A stretch of DNA of 64,000 nt from an uncultured Phascolarctobacterium sp. (GCA_900545535.1 UQZN01000006.1:57181-121180), one strand, 5' to 3'. Shown: positions 34,534-43,650, numbered from the stretch's first letter. The notes: generated by a model not told the origin, from the sequence alone. Made by a program: numbers and translations.

Positions 34534-35934
34534 TTAATCCGCCAACTCATAATCAAAGCAAATCCCTTTGCCGCCGGCTTTTTTGACCCTGTACATGGCC
34601 TGGTCGGCTTTCAGCAGCAGCTCTTCTACCTTGCGCCCGTCCTCAGGATAACGCGCCACGCCGATGCTGACGTTGCAAAAAACTGCGCCGCTTTTCAGCT
34701 GCCAGGGCTTGTTAAAACGCCGATGGATAAAGCTGGCCAGATTGCGGACATGGTCTTCCGTTTTATCGCCGTCGATGATCGCCACGAATTCGTCGCCGCC
34801 GTTTCTGTAAATAGAACCTTCCAGCATGGGGATACCTAAAAAGAACTGCCCCAGCTGCACCAAAAATTCATCACCGGCTTCATGCCCAAAAGTATCGTTG
34901 ATATTTTTAAAGCCGTCAATATCAAAAAACAGCAGATAACCCTTACTGCCGTCCTCAAGCTGTGCCAGCCGGCGTTCGCATTCCTGCACCAGCATCCTGC
35001 GGTTCGGCAGCTCAGTCAGCGCGTCGTAATTAGCCAGATACTCAATCAAAGCTTCGTTGTGCTTGTTTTCAGTGATATCGGCGCTGCTCACCACATGGGC
35101 CAGCCTGCCGTCCACCCAGCGGAAAGCACCGCTGAAAACCCTGAACCAGGAACCGTCAAAGGGCCGCTGATAATCCCAGGAATAAATTTTCGTCGGCAGA
35201 CCGTGCTCATCGATCAGTTTTTCCTGCGGGCAGAAGGAACAAGGGCCGTTTTGCCCCGGATACAGCACCTCCCAGCACTTACGTCCCAAAAACTGCTCAA
35301 TGCCTCCGTAAGGGGCGGCCATAGACTTATTGGCATATAAAATATCATGCGTGTAAAAATCATTGACATAAATATCGATACCAGTATTATCCAAAATACT
35401 TTCCATGGACTTGTTGGCAAAAGCCAACCTGTTGCCATAGACCCGCACGCCGATATAACGACTGAAAATAGGCAGCGCTGTCGTTAAAAGGCATCGTTCG
35501 GCAGCGGTCAGAGGCCGCACGGTCTGCCGCGCAAATACCAGCAGCCCATAGATCTGCAGGTTTTCATCTACTATCGAGCCTACTACCAGCGACCGGGCAG
35601 CAAACAGCTGCAGCAGCGCCTCCTCAGCGGCAGTATTGCCCTGTCCCTGCTCCAGCAGGACAAAGATTTCCTGCGCCAGATAGCTGCGGTATGCAGCGTC
35701 GATCTCGTCGAGGTCAAAGCTGGGCTGACAGGTAAATCCACTGCGCAGGCTGTGTTCTTTTAAATGCAGTACGTTGTACTGGTCCAGTTCATAAACCAGA
35801 CCGCCGTCAAAGGCGAACTCACTGCTGATCATAGCCAGGGCCCTGTCGATAACATCCGTCTCCACTTGCTTGGCACCCAGTAACTCAGCTAAATCTAAAA
35901 TAAGTTTTGCGCCTGTTTCTTCCACCGCTGACAC
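34534..35934 (-). CDS. Diguanylate cyclase with GAF-like and PAS domains
   Basis: The 466-residue soluble protein has a GAF-like N-terminal region (to about 160), a PAS domain (about 175-290) with GPCSFCPQ, a CxxC-bearing PAS variant that may bind metal or sense redox, and a GGDEF domain with an intact GGDEF at 379-383. The RxxD inhibitory site five residues upstream is absent, so product inhibition is probably lost. No membrane helix is seen, so it senses a cytoplasmic signal. Confidence 0.9.
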   Translation of the reverse strand: MSAVEETGAKLILDLAELLGAKQVETDVIDRALAMISSEFAFDGGLVYELDQYNVLHLKEHSLRSGFTCQPSFDLDEIDAAYRSYLAQEIFVLLEQGQGNTAAEEALLQLFAARSLVVGSIVDENLQIYGLLVFARQTVRPLTAAERCLLTTALPIFSRYIGVRVYGNRLAFANKSMESILDNTGIDIYVNDFYTHDILYANKSMAAPYGGIEQFLGRKCWEVLYPGQNGPCSFCPQEKLIDEHGLPTKIYSWDYQRPFDGSWFRVFSGAFRWVDGRLAHVVSSADITENKHNEALIEYLANYDALTELPNRRMLVQECERRLAQLEDGSKGYLLFFDIDGFKNINDTFGHEAGDEFLVQLGQFFLGIPMLEGSIYRNGGDEFVAIIDGDKTEDHVRNLASFIHRRFNKPWQLKSGAVFCNVSIGVARYPEDGRKVEELLLKADQAMYRVKKAGGKGICFDYELAD

Positions 35935-36053
35935 CTTCTATTTATGATATTTTCCCGACCGCCTGATTCTTAGTCCCATTCTATCACATTTATTTTTTTC
36001 ATCAACTATAACTTAGTTTCTTTATCGGCGCCAACTTTATAAAGCAGTTAAAA

Positions 36054-36093
36054 GATAAAAACAGCAGCGTCCTTTTCAGGCAGCTGCTGTTTT
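36054..36093 (-). terminator. Terminator of ECF transporter operon
   Basis: ACAGCAGC/GCTGCTGT stem followed by TTTTT on the - strand, 30 bp after the EcfT stop. Confidence 0.75.
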
Positions 36094-36122
36094 CAGCATG
36101 ATCTTAATTTGTCAGCCAAACC

Positions 36123-36782
36123 TTATTTCCAGAACGGATAGGTACTCAGGACCACCACCAGCCCCAGCACGATAAAATCGGCTGCGCCCAGCGGTTCGCG
36201 GGGCATATTTTTATAAGTATTGTTGCCGAAGCCCTTCAGCTCCATACTCAGCGCCAGCGTTTCGGACTTGGCCACCGCCCGCATGACCAGCGGCCTGATG
36301 ACCACCACATACGAAAGCAGACGTTTGACGCAGTTGCCCCGGTTGGAATAACCGCGGCAGGACTGGGCGTCCAGCGTGATCTCGCTGTCAGCCAGAAAAT
36401 TCGGCACAAAGCGCAGCGCCGTCGTCAGCATAAAAGCATATTCACAGGGCAGGTGGAAGCGGTCCACCAGCGTCTTGGCGATATCCTGGATCCGCGTCGC
36501 CGCTAGCATACACAAAAACGCCATCGTCATCACCAGCATCCGCAGGCCGCCCGTCAACGCCACCTCCAAAGGTGAGCCGAACAGCAGCTGGAACAAGATC
36601 ATCAGCCCGGTGAATACCGCCAGGCCGCCGATCGCCGCCATCGTCATCCGGTCGCGCTTGATCGACAGCAAAAGCGCCAGCTCCAAAACTAGGATCGTCG
36701 CCACCGCCTTGACCGGCAGGATAAAGACCCACGCCGTCACCGCCACAGTGACGATGATCTGGGTAAATGCACTGATCCGCAT
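36123..36782 (-). CDS. ECF transporter transmembrane component (EcfT/CbiQ family)
   Basis: The 219-residue protein has five or six membrane helices and the cytoplasmic coupling-helix signatures DAQSCRGYSNRG and SMELKGFG, which correspond to the Ala-Arg-Gly-type motifs of EcfT that grip the two ATPases. AAAGGAG precedes ATG 36782, overlapping the upstream stop (TGATG). Last gene of the T-box-controlled operon. Confidence 0.9.
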   Translation of the reverse strand: MRISAFTQIIVTVAVTAWVFILPVKAVATILVLELALLLSIKRDRMTMAAIGGLAVFTGLMILFQLLFGSPLEVALTGGLRMLVMTMAFLCMLAATRIQDIAKTLVDRFHLPCEYAFMLTTALRFVPNFLADSEITLDAQSCRGYSNRGNCVKRLLSYVVVIRPLVMRAVAKSETLALSMELKGFGNNTYKNMPREPLGAADFIVLGLVVVLSTYPFWK

Positions 36783-37588
36783 CAATCCTCAGCTCCTTTC
36801 CGCACCAAACGGCTGCAAAATTCCTCGGGGGTCGCCGCCGTAAAGCCCAGACTGCCCGCTAAAGCAGCCGCCGTCGGCCGGCGCAGGCCCCATTCCTCCA
36901 CGTTATGCGCGCCGCCAAACAGCTCTGTCGGCGTACCGTCGTACACCAGATAGCCGTCCTTCAAAACAATGGCCCGCTTCGCATAACGGCGCACCACGTC
37001 CATATCATGCGAGATCAGCACGATCGTGATGCCCTTTTCTTCGTTCAGCGACTGCAAATACTGCATCATCCGCTCTTTTTCGATAGCATCCTGACCATTG
37101 GTGATCTCGTCCAATATCAAAGTACGCGGGTTCAGAGCCAGCGCCGATGCCACGCCCAAACGCCGCTTCTGCCCGAAAGACAATAACCGCGGATAAGCGT
37201 CCGCCAGCTCTGACAGCCCTGTAGCCGCCAAAGCGCCCTCCACCTGCTTTTTGATCGTCTCCGCCGTCAGCTTTTTCGCCTTCGGCCCGTACGCCACTTC
37301 ATCAAAAACCGTATCCTCCAGGATCTGCAGGTCCGGGTTCTGGAACACATAACCGATCTTATCCGCCAGGTCGGCCGGCTCATAATTGACGATGTCCTCG
37401 CCGTCCACCAGCACCTGCCCGCTGCGGGGATGCAGAAGTGCCATGAACAGACGGCTCAAAGTAGTCTTGCCGCTGCCGTTGTGGCCCAAAAGCGCCACAA
37501 ACTCGCCGTCACCGATCGTGCAGTCGATATCGTTCAGTACCGGCAGACCCCTGCGGTAAGCAAAATTGACCTCTTTAGCCTCCAGCAT
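36782..37588 (-). CDS. ECF transporter ATP-binding protein (second ATPase)
   Basis: The 268-residue ABC ATPase has Walker A GHNGSGKTT, Q-loop, a variant signature LSFGQKRRLG in place of LSGGQ, and Walker B LILDEITNGQD. The catalytic Glu after Walker B is present. The altered signature suggests one degenerate composite site in the ATPase heterodimer. Translationally coupled to both neighbours. Confidence 0.9.
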   Translation of the reverse strand: MLEAKEVNFAYRRGLPVLNDIDCTIGDGEFVALLGHNGSGKTTLSRLFMALLHPRSGQVLVDGEDIVNYEPADLADKIGYVFQNPDLQILEDTVFDEVAYGPKAKKLTAETIKKQVEGALAATGLSELADAYPRLLSFGQKRRLGVASALALNPRTLILDEITNGQDAIEKERMMQYLQSLNEEKGITIVLISHDMDVVRRYAKRAIVLKDGYLVYDGTPTELFGGAHNVEEWGLRRPTAAALAGSLGFTAATPEEFCSRLVRKGAED

Positions 37589-38448
37589 CAGGCGTTCCCC
37601 CCTTCAAAACCAAGCAGCTGTAACTCCGCAGCCGCCTCAGCCTCAGTCCGCCACTCGCCCAGACTGATACCGAAACGCTGCTCGACACCCAGCTTCACCT
37701 GCCATAACGCAGGCACCAGCGGGCGCAGCTCCTCGTCTTCATACATCGTCCGCGCCGCCGCGGCAAAAGTATCAGCCGTCACCAGCTGACCCTCCTTCAA
37801 CACCACCAGATCCGTCACATACGGCAGCAGATAATCCACCCGGTGCTCCACCACCACGATCGTCGTACCGTAGCGCTTGTGGATCGTGTATAACAGCTCG
37901 TACAACGCGTTGGCCCCGTCCGGGTCCATAGCCGATACCGGCTCGTCCAGCACAATGATCTCAGGACGCACCGCCAAAGTCGCCGCCAGCAGCAAACGCT
38001 GCCGCTGACCGCCTGACAGCTCGTCCAGCTGATAACTCTCACGCCCCGGCAGGCCCACGTCCTCCAAAGCCTTGCGGGTACGCTCCGCCACTTCCTCCGG
38101 CGCAAAACCGTGGTTCAGCAGACTGAAAGCCACTTCCTCACCAGCCGTCAGAGAAACCAGCTGGCTTTCGTAATCCTCCAGCATCAGGCCCACACGCATC
38201 GCGATGTCCGACACCCGGCGGCCTTTAGTCGATTCGCCCAGCACCTGCACATCGCCGCTGTAGCGACCGCCCATATAAAAAGGCACGATACCCGTCATCG
38301 CCTTGCACAAGGTAGTTTTGCCCGCGCCGCTGGGCCCGGCCACTACCGTGAACGAACCCTTTTTGATCTCCAGATCGATGTCCTGCAGCACCAGGTCCGA
38401 TTTATTATAAGCAAAATAAAAATTTTCCAGCTTGATAACGCTCTCCAT
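37588..38448 (-). CDS. ECF transporter ATP-binding protein (first ATPase)
   Basis: The 286-residue ABC ATPase has Walker A GPSGAGKTTL, canonical signature LSGGQRQRL, Walker B IIVLDEPVSAMDP and the switch His in VVEHR. It pairs with the next ATPase and EcfT to form the energising module. Start overlaps the S-component stop. Confidence 0.9.
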   Translation of the reverse strand: MESVIKLENFYFAYNKSDLVLQDIDLEIKKGSFTVVAGPSGAGKTTLCKAMTGIVPFYMGGRYSGDVQVLGESTKGRRVSDIAMRVGLMLEDYESQLVSLTAGEEVAFSLLNHGFAPEEVAERTRKALEDVGLPGRESYQLDELSGGQRQRLLLAATLAVRPEIIVLDEPVSAMDPDGANALYELLYTIHKRYGTTIVVVEHRVDYLLPYVTDLVVLKEGQLVTADTFAAAARTMYEDEELRPLVPALWQVKLGVEQRFGISLGEWRTEAEAAAELQLLGFEGGNA

Positions 38449-39029
38449 CAGTCATCGTCCTCCTGCACAAAAAACAGCTTCCGCACCGGCCCGAACAGCA
38501 AAAAGGTGATCACGCCGTTCAGCGCGCCGATGATCGCCACCACGGGCAGCATAGCATACAGCCAGACGTGCAGCGGCAGGCCCAGAACGATCTTTAAAAT
38601 GAAGGTAAACACACCTCCGCTGGCCATAGTTGCCAAAAAGCCCGTTATCAGCGGGCGCAGCTTCCACTTGCCCAAGCCGCAGCGCAGCATAGCTTTTACC
38701 AAAATGCAGCAGGTGATCGCCCCCGAAAGCTCGCTGGCGATATTGCCCAGCGGAAAAGCCGACTTCGACGACGGCACCAGCGTCACGCCCGCAATAAAAC
38801 CGATGCCCACCGCCTGCGACAGCGTCGGGTTCGTCAGATTGATAACGATAGAATACATGGCGATCGTCCAGTTCGGCGTCACGCCGCCCACATTGGGGCT
38901 GACCGTATGCAGGATGATACCGATAGCAAACAGCATCGCCGTAATCGCTACCCAGCGGTAGCCGTCCTGCATCGGTTTAACTTCGATCAGGTCTACCAAC
39001 GGCAGCCTGGTATTTTTTTCTTTCTCCAT
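38448..39029 (-). CDS. ECF transporter substrate-binding (S) component, predicted tryptophan-specific (TrpP-like)
   Basis: The 193-residue membrane protein has six hydrophobic segments and the N-terminal ILHTVSPNVGGVTPNW segment, which resembles the TrpP (YhaG) family of predicted tryptophan transporters. It is the first gene after a T-box leader whose specifier reads UGG (Trp), supporting tryptophan as the substrate. GAAGGAGG precedes the ATG at 39029. The ligand is inferred from regulation and family resemblance; no binding data can be read here. Confidence 0.82.
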   Translation of the reverse strand: MEKEKNTRLPLVDLIEVKPMQDGYRWVAITAMLFAIGIILHTVSPNVGGVTPNWTIAMYSIVINLTNPTLSQAVGIGFIAGVTLVPSSKSAFPLGNIASELSGAITCCILVKAMLRCGLGKWKLRPLITGFLATMASGGVFTFILKIVLGLPLHVWLYAMLPVVAIIGALNGVITFLLFGPVRKLFFVQEDDD

Positions 39030-39054
39030 AATATAAGCCTCCTTCAGCCTGGGC

Positions 39055-39345
39055 AAATAAAAAAGCCCTTCATCCCCATGTAGGGACGAAAGACACAACT
39101 TTCGCGGTACCACCCTGCTTGACCGATTAAGGTCCGCTCGCTAAGATACGGGCCGCAGCCGATATCCCCTTCATTGGTAACGGGCGAAGCCTCCCGACGG
39201 CGTCTACCCCCTTGCGGGCTCAAGCCGTATCTTAAAGGTCCATTCACTCTGCCGCCAAACGCCGGACTTGCACTGTCACCGGCTCGCTGAGGTCCGCTTG
39301 GCAAAGCTACTAATCCTCATCATCGATCAAATACTTATGAAATTA
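39055..39345 (-). promoter_or_regulatory. T-box riboswitch, predicted tRNA-Trp responsive
   Basis: On the - strand the leader has the stem I opening GATGAGGATTAGTAG, a specifier loop GAATGGA (codon UGG) placed between GGCAGAGT and CCTT, a distal AGCGAGC...GTGCAAG pair, and the hallmark AGGGTGGTACCGCG at about 39115-39102. It ends in a terminator with TTTTTT just before the S-component gene. Charged tRNA would favour termination; uncharged tRNA-Trp would allow expression. The T-box UGGU would pair with A73, or by wobble with the G73 usual in tRNA-Trp. Confidence 0.88.
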
Positions 39346-39351
39346 CTTTAA

Positions 39352-39380
39352 AGTGTAGCACCAGCGGCAAAAGTTGTCAA
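39352..39380 (-). promoter_or_regulatory. Promoter of the T-box/ECF operon
   Basis: TTGACA (39380-39375) and TACACT (39357-39352) with a 17-bp spacer lie directly upstream of the T-box. Confidence 0.7.
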
Positions 39381-39469
39381 TAAGCGCGTGTGTATACATG
39401 AAGGAAAGCCCCAAAGCTAAAAATATACTTGAAATTTTGCGCCGACAGGAGTAAGATAAATAACATAGT

Positions 39470-39545
39470 GGGGACGTAGCTCAGCTGGGAGAGCGTACGG
39501 TTCGCATCCGTAAGGTCGAGAGTTCGATCCTCTTCGTCTCCACCA
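39470..39545 (+). tRNA. tRNA-Ala (anticodon CGC)
   Basis: A complete cloverleaf: acceptor GGGGACG/CGTCTCC with the alanine identity pair G3:U70, D-arm AGCTCAGCTGGGAGAGC, anticodon loop TTCGCAT (anticodon CGC, reads GCG), T-arm GAGTTCGATCC region and encoded ACCA. It borders the AT-rich accessory region on its right. Confidence 0.95.
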
Positions 39546-39633
39546 TACTCAAACAGTTCTGCGAATCGATATTCTCACCAACATAATAATCTTCTTCGAC
39601 TAGTGGTTAATTTGTAAAGACATAGTTATATTT

Positions 39634-39668
39634 AACGGTAACTAATATAGTTACCGTTTTCTTTTTTA
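39634..39668 (+). terminator. Terminator downstream of tRNA-Ala
   Basis: AACGGTAAC/GTTACCGTT stem followed by TTTTCTTTTTT on the + strand. Confidence 0.8.
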
Positions 39669-39716
39669 TAAATACTTCCCTTATAAAAAACTGATATAAT
39701 GCGTTCTTTGAATCTA

Positions 39717-39935
39717 TTTTCTTCCAAATGATTAAATTTGATCAAGAAGAAACAACTCGAAGCTTTGTCAGCATAAGTAGTTCAATTTTATTTTTCAAGC
39801 GATTCCATTTCAACTTCGTATGTTTGATGACCTCCTTTAATATTCCTTACACAAGCTCTTTATCTACAGCTTTCATAAAATTATCCAGTTTTTTGAAAAT
39901 ATCTTTTCCTTTTTGATCGTACTTTAAAGATGATA
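39717..39935 (-). pseudogene. Possible gene remnant in the tRNA-adjacent AT-rich gap
   Basis: Between the tRNA terminator and the defence genes (about 500 bp) the - strand reads a protein-like 30-residue stretch (KGKDIFKKLDNFMKAVDKEL) that hits a stop, then a second Lys-rich stretch of about 35 residues, neither with a start codon and ribosome site. This could be the decayed end of an accessory gene. I do not recognise it. The remaining bases here hold nothing else I can name. Confidence 0.25.
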
Positions 39936-40166
39936 ATTTTTAATATTAATATCTAATTGTTTCAGATGTCTTTAAAATTTCTGCAACTAATCAAAACATC
40001 CTATTCTAACTTATTAGTGTGGAGATAGCTCATATCACAACATCTACAAATAACGTAAGAAATGATGCATTATTTTCAGATTATTAATACTTCAATCGAC
40101 TTTTCTACCTTAAATATGGTAAAATATTTATATTATTATACTATTTTTAAGATCGGAGGTGTATTG

Positions 40167-41243
40167 ATGAGCAAACCTAGTTTCTACATGAAATTGCCGT
40201 ATGATCTATCTGGTGCAAGAAGCAAAAGTAGGTTTAGAAATGAAGTTCTCTGGGGATTAGAAAAACTTTTTGATACATACAAAACCGGAAAAGATTTTAG
40301 TATAGTATTTGATTATGTCTGTGACATTGAAGTTCACCAAAACGATTCCTATGAATTTTATCAAGTTAAAACTCACAATAATGCAAGTCCCTATACACTA
40401 TCGCAACTTGTTAAGTTAGATAAAACTGGTAAGTCGGTTTTAGGCAAACTATATTTACTTAAGCAATTGTCAATAGACAATTGTGTAGCTTTAAAGGTTG
40501 CTATAGTATCCAACACTGCATTAAAAAGTTTTGATAATACTCTACATTCAACATGTGGGGAATTAAATTTTTTGGATTTAAGTGATAGTTGTAAAGATAA
40601 AATTAAATCAAAACTAAAAAAAGAACTTAACTTATCTGTCGATGTAACTCTTCAAGATATTTATTACATTTATACTACAATGGATTTGATTAATCCTCAT
40701 AATAGTCTTTTGGGTCAAACTGTCAATTTTTTTGTAGAAGTTAAGGGCGAAGAGCCAAAAAAAACTCAGGCATTGTTTACTTTATTATCCGACACAATAA
40801 TGCAAAAAGCATCTTATGAGTTACAAAGCGAAGATTATAGTAACTTAGTTGAAAAAAAAGGTATGACAAGAAAAGAAGTCGAAGCTATATTAAATAGATA
40901 TTCTGAAAAAACTGACATTGCTGTATCTAAATCTATCAGTTTTATAGATAGCACCTATACTTCATACAACGATAGAATAAAAAAAAGAACCGCATTGACA
41001 AAAATAGTAAACAACCTTCTAAGGAGCAAATTACTGCAAGATAAAGAGATTGAAATTATCACATATATAAATTCTCATATTGATGAGTTAAATGGAGATA
41101 TACCCTGTATTATTGACACACTAACAAATAAATTTGGAAGTTCTTTTCCAATTGAGTATATTACATCTGAGATAAAGGCCTTTATGCTATTAATATTAAT
41201 GAGAAATGAGGAGGGTGTTTATGCACAACCTAATAATAAATAA
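40167..41243 (+). CDS. DUF4297 (Cap4-like) nuclease, candidate LmuA of a Lamassu-like defence system
   Basis: The 358-residue protein starts with a PD-(D/E)xK-type domain of the DUF4297/Cap4 kind: FDYVCDIEV followed by EFYQVKTH (D53, E63, Q66, K68 as the likely active site). The C-terminal ~200 residues are helical, with no SAVED domain, matching LmuA-type effectors rather than CBASS Cap4. GGAGGTG precedes ATG 40167. The next gene, a zinc-hook ABC ATPase, overlaps by 23 bp. Base composition is far more AT-rich than the flanking chromosome, indicating acquisition. Confidence 0.8.
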   Translation: MSKPSFYMKLPYDLSGARSKSRFRNEVLWGLEKLFDTYKTGKDFSIVFDYVCDIEVHQNDSYEFYQVKTHNNASPYTLSQLVKLDKTGKSVLGKLYLLKQLSIDNCVALKVAIVSNTALKSFDNTLHSTCGELNFLDLSDSCKDKIKSKLKKELNLSVDVTLQDIYYIYTTMDLINPHNSLLGQTVNFFVEVKGEEPKKTQALFTLLSDTIMQKASYELQSEDYSNLVEKKGMTRKEVEAILNRYSEKTDIAVSKSISFIDSTYTSYNDRIKKRTALTKIVNNLLRSKLLQDKEIEIITYINSHIDELNGDIPCIIDTLTNKFGSSFPIEYITSEIKAFMLLILMRNEEGVYAQPNNK

Positions 41244-42915
41244 ACTTTATATTTTCTCTACCAGTGAAAAAAAGGCTAAAATAGTTAGCTTCAAATCAGG
41301 GAAAAATATTATTACTTCAAGTAGAACAGATGGAAATAAAAAAGGTAAATCTATAATTCTAAAAAGTATCTATCATACTTTGGGTGCTGATTGCTTTTTT
41401 GATGATACTTGGGACGAAAAAAACAAAACTTATATTTTAGATTTTTCTATTAATAATAAACGCTATTTGATTTATAGATATGATCGATTGTTTAAAGTAT
41501 TTGATTCTTCAAACGAGCTTTTATTAAACACCATTGACAGAATGGAATTATCTGAGTTTTTATCAGATATTTATCAATTTAATATTGAATTGCCTAGTCG
41601 TGACCATGATAAATTAGAATTAACCCCCCCTGTGTTTAGTTATATTTTAAATTATTTAGATCAAGACAAAATGGACGGAACACACTTTAATTCCTTCAAG
41701 TCTTTAGGGCAATATTCTAGCTATAAAGAAAATGTCCTTTATAGTCATTTCGGTGTTTTCGACAAGGAATACTATGAGCTAATTAAAAGAATTGACTTGC
41801 TTAATGAAATGCAACGTCATTATAACGAAGAAGTCATTATGCTTAATAAAATGTTAGAGCGAATTGATAAAAGTCTTGAAAACAATTCATATTCACTGAG
41901 CCTTGATAGCTTACGAAAAGAAGTAGAAAAAAACAAAAATGAATATGCTTATATTGTTAATAAAATGAATGTGACAAAGAATTCTCTAATTAATTTGAGA
42001 AACGAAAAATACACACTTTTATCAAATCTTAAAGACTTAAACCTATCAGTTAACTTGGCAAAAACTGAACTCCACGATATTAATAATCATGTATGTCCTC
42101 TATGCAAAGCGGAAATAAAAGACGACTTAGAATCTCGTATTGAAAAGTGTAACACAATTGATGACTTATTTTTTTTAAGTAACGAACTTGAAGTATCTCT
42201 CCTAAAGATTGATAAGGAGATTAAAAAGCAGGAAAATGTTTATAAGACTACTTTAGATGCTCTACAAGAATATGAAAGAAAACTCAATATGAATTCTAAA
42301 GAAATTAATGATGCTTTAAAGCACAAGGGGTACATTGAAGTAAAAGATAGTTTATTAAAAGATTGGAACACGAAAAGCGAAGAATTAGAAAAGATAGCTG
42401 AAAAACTCAAAGCAGAAAATAAGGAAAAACGTAAATATGATGATTTGAAAAAACAAGTCAATAAAAAATACTGCGAATATATGATTATAGATAAACAAAA
42501 ATTCGGTTTAAAAGAGCTTGATAGCAAAAACTTTGAGAACATTAAGAATACGTTTGTTGCGGGAGGAAGTAATAAACCAATAGCAACAGTAATTTGGTAT
42601 TTTAATTTATTAAGAGTGAAACATTTATTCAATCCAAATGCGATTAAATTTCCTTTAATTCTAGATAGCCCAAATAATGTTGAACTTGATGATGAAAAGC
42701 GTCAGATACTCTTCTACTATCTATTTGAAAATATTGACAAAGATACACAATTGATCATTTCAACACTTGGATTTAACAGTGAAGATTATAACGATATTTC
42801 ATTCGACAACATAATTGATTTAGATAATAATAAATATGAACTTTTAACATTAAAGGAGTACGATCAATACAAATCTTTTTTGTTGAATTTAAGCAACATT
42901 ATTCCGCAAGAATAG
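41221..42915 (+). CDS. SMC/Rad50-like ATPase with zinc hook, candidate LmuB of a Lamassu-like system
   Basis: The 564-residue protein has an N-terminal P-loop (DGNKKGKS, K43/S44), two coiled-coil arms (about 185-285 and 305-420) joined by a Rad50-style hook CPLC (C292, C295), a signature-like VAGGSNKP and Walker B FPLILDSPNN (D482). Coiled coils are short compared with Rad50. In Lamassu systems such an ATPase recognises foreign DNA and unleashes the LmuA nuclease. GAGGAGGG precedes ATG 41221, inside the preceding gene. No LmuC-like third gene follows. Confidence 0.82.
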   Translation: MHNLIINKLYIFSTSEKKAKIVSFKSGKNIITSSRTDGNKKGKSIILKSIYHTLGADCFFDDTWDEKNKTYILDFSINNKRYLIYRYDRLFKVFDSSNELLLNTIDRMELSEFLSDIYQFNIELPSRDHDKLELTPPVFSYILNYLDQDKMDGTHFNSFKSLGQYSSYKENVLYSHFGVFDKEYYELIKRIDLLNEMQRHYNEEVIMLNKMLERIDKSLENNSYSLSLDSLRKEVEKNKNEYAYIVNKMNVTKNSLINLRNEKYTLLSNLKDLNLSVNLAKTELHDINNHVCPLCKAEIKDDLESRIEKCNTIDDLFFLSNELEVSLLKIDKEIKKQENVYKTTLDALQEYERKLNMNSKEINDALKHKGYIEVKDSLLKDWNTKSEELEKIAEKLKAENKEKRKYDDLKKQVNKKYCEYMIIDKQKFGLKELDSKNFENIKNTFVAGGSNKPIATVIWYFNLLRVKHLFNPNAIKFPLILDSPNNVELDDEKRQILFYYLFENIDKDTQLIISTLGFNSEDYNDISFDNIIDLDNNKYELLTLKEYDQYKSFLLNLSNIIPQE

Positions 42916-42957
42916 TAATAATATATTTCCCGAAAAATATTATTACTATAATTTATT

Positions 42958-43476
42958 CTATTTTGAGAAACCTCTCCCCTTCCTCTCATACCTCAACAGT
43001 GCTTCTTGCGCTATTTCTTCGGGTGTTTTTGGCGGAGTTTTCAAATTATAAGAGCCTTGCAGCTGCAAGGCTCTTTTTTGTATGTTAACGGTAGTTGCTC
43101 TGCTGCTTGTTTGGGCGGCAGTTCTTAATCCAGTTCTTACTTCCCCAGTGCTATTTTCTTCCCGACCTTCTTCCCGCCTTTGTTCTTCCCTGCGCCATTC
43201 ATTCTGCGCTCTCTGCTTTTCCTGCAGTCTGCGTTCCATTCTTATGCCCTGCGCTTCGCGCAGGGCTTTTTCCATATTATAGAAGTTCGGTTCGCGGCGG
43301 CGGGCAGTCATAATAGTCACCGCAATATTCCATTCAGCGTCGTCCGTCTCGCAGAAACGTTCTGCCCAGCCATCAATAAACCTCGCCCGCTCATCTTCGT
43401 TTCTAAATCGCAGCTTCAGCCTGTTATATTCAAACAGTTTTACCATCCGCCGTATCTGTTCATAAGGTTTTTCCAT
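42958..43476 (-). CDS. Hypothetical phage-like protein
   Basis: The 172-residue protein is not recognised. Residues 1-70 look globular (KPYEQIRRMVKLFEYNRLKL; WAERFCETDDAEWNIAV), then comes a long Arg/Glu/Gln-rich helical stretch and a C-terminal KTPPKTPEEIAQEALLRYER segment. It is last in a - strand run of small genes including a sigma-like factor, and ends convergently against the defence ATPase. Base composition is back to that of the host. Confidence 0.6.
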   Translation of the reverse strand: MEKPYEQIRRMVKLFEYNRLKLRFRNEDERARFIDGWAERFCETDDAEWNIAVTIMTARRREPNFYNMEKALREAQGIRMERRLQEKQRAQNEWRREEQRREEGREENSTGEVRTGLRTAAQTSSRATTVNIQKRALQLQGSYNLKTPPKTPEEIAQEALLRYERKGRGFSK

Positions 43477-43650
43477 TTTTCAGCACATCCTTCGCAGTAT
43501 TTTCAGCAGTTATTTTGCTTATATGTTCAGGCGCACTTACGGGTTTCTCTGCCCAAGCGGCCGTAAACGCCTTGCCCCAGGCAGATTACCCTGACTGGCA
43601 GTGCCATAACGACCTGTCGGCCTACACCTGCCGATCTCTGCCATTACTTA

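Noticed and set aside
43537..43644. 35-codon - strand frame just after the sigma-like gene
   Set aside because: Position fits the operon but no ribosome-binding site precedes its ATG and the sequence is low-information Arg/Gly-rich.
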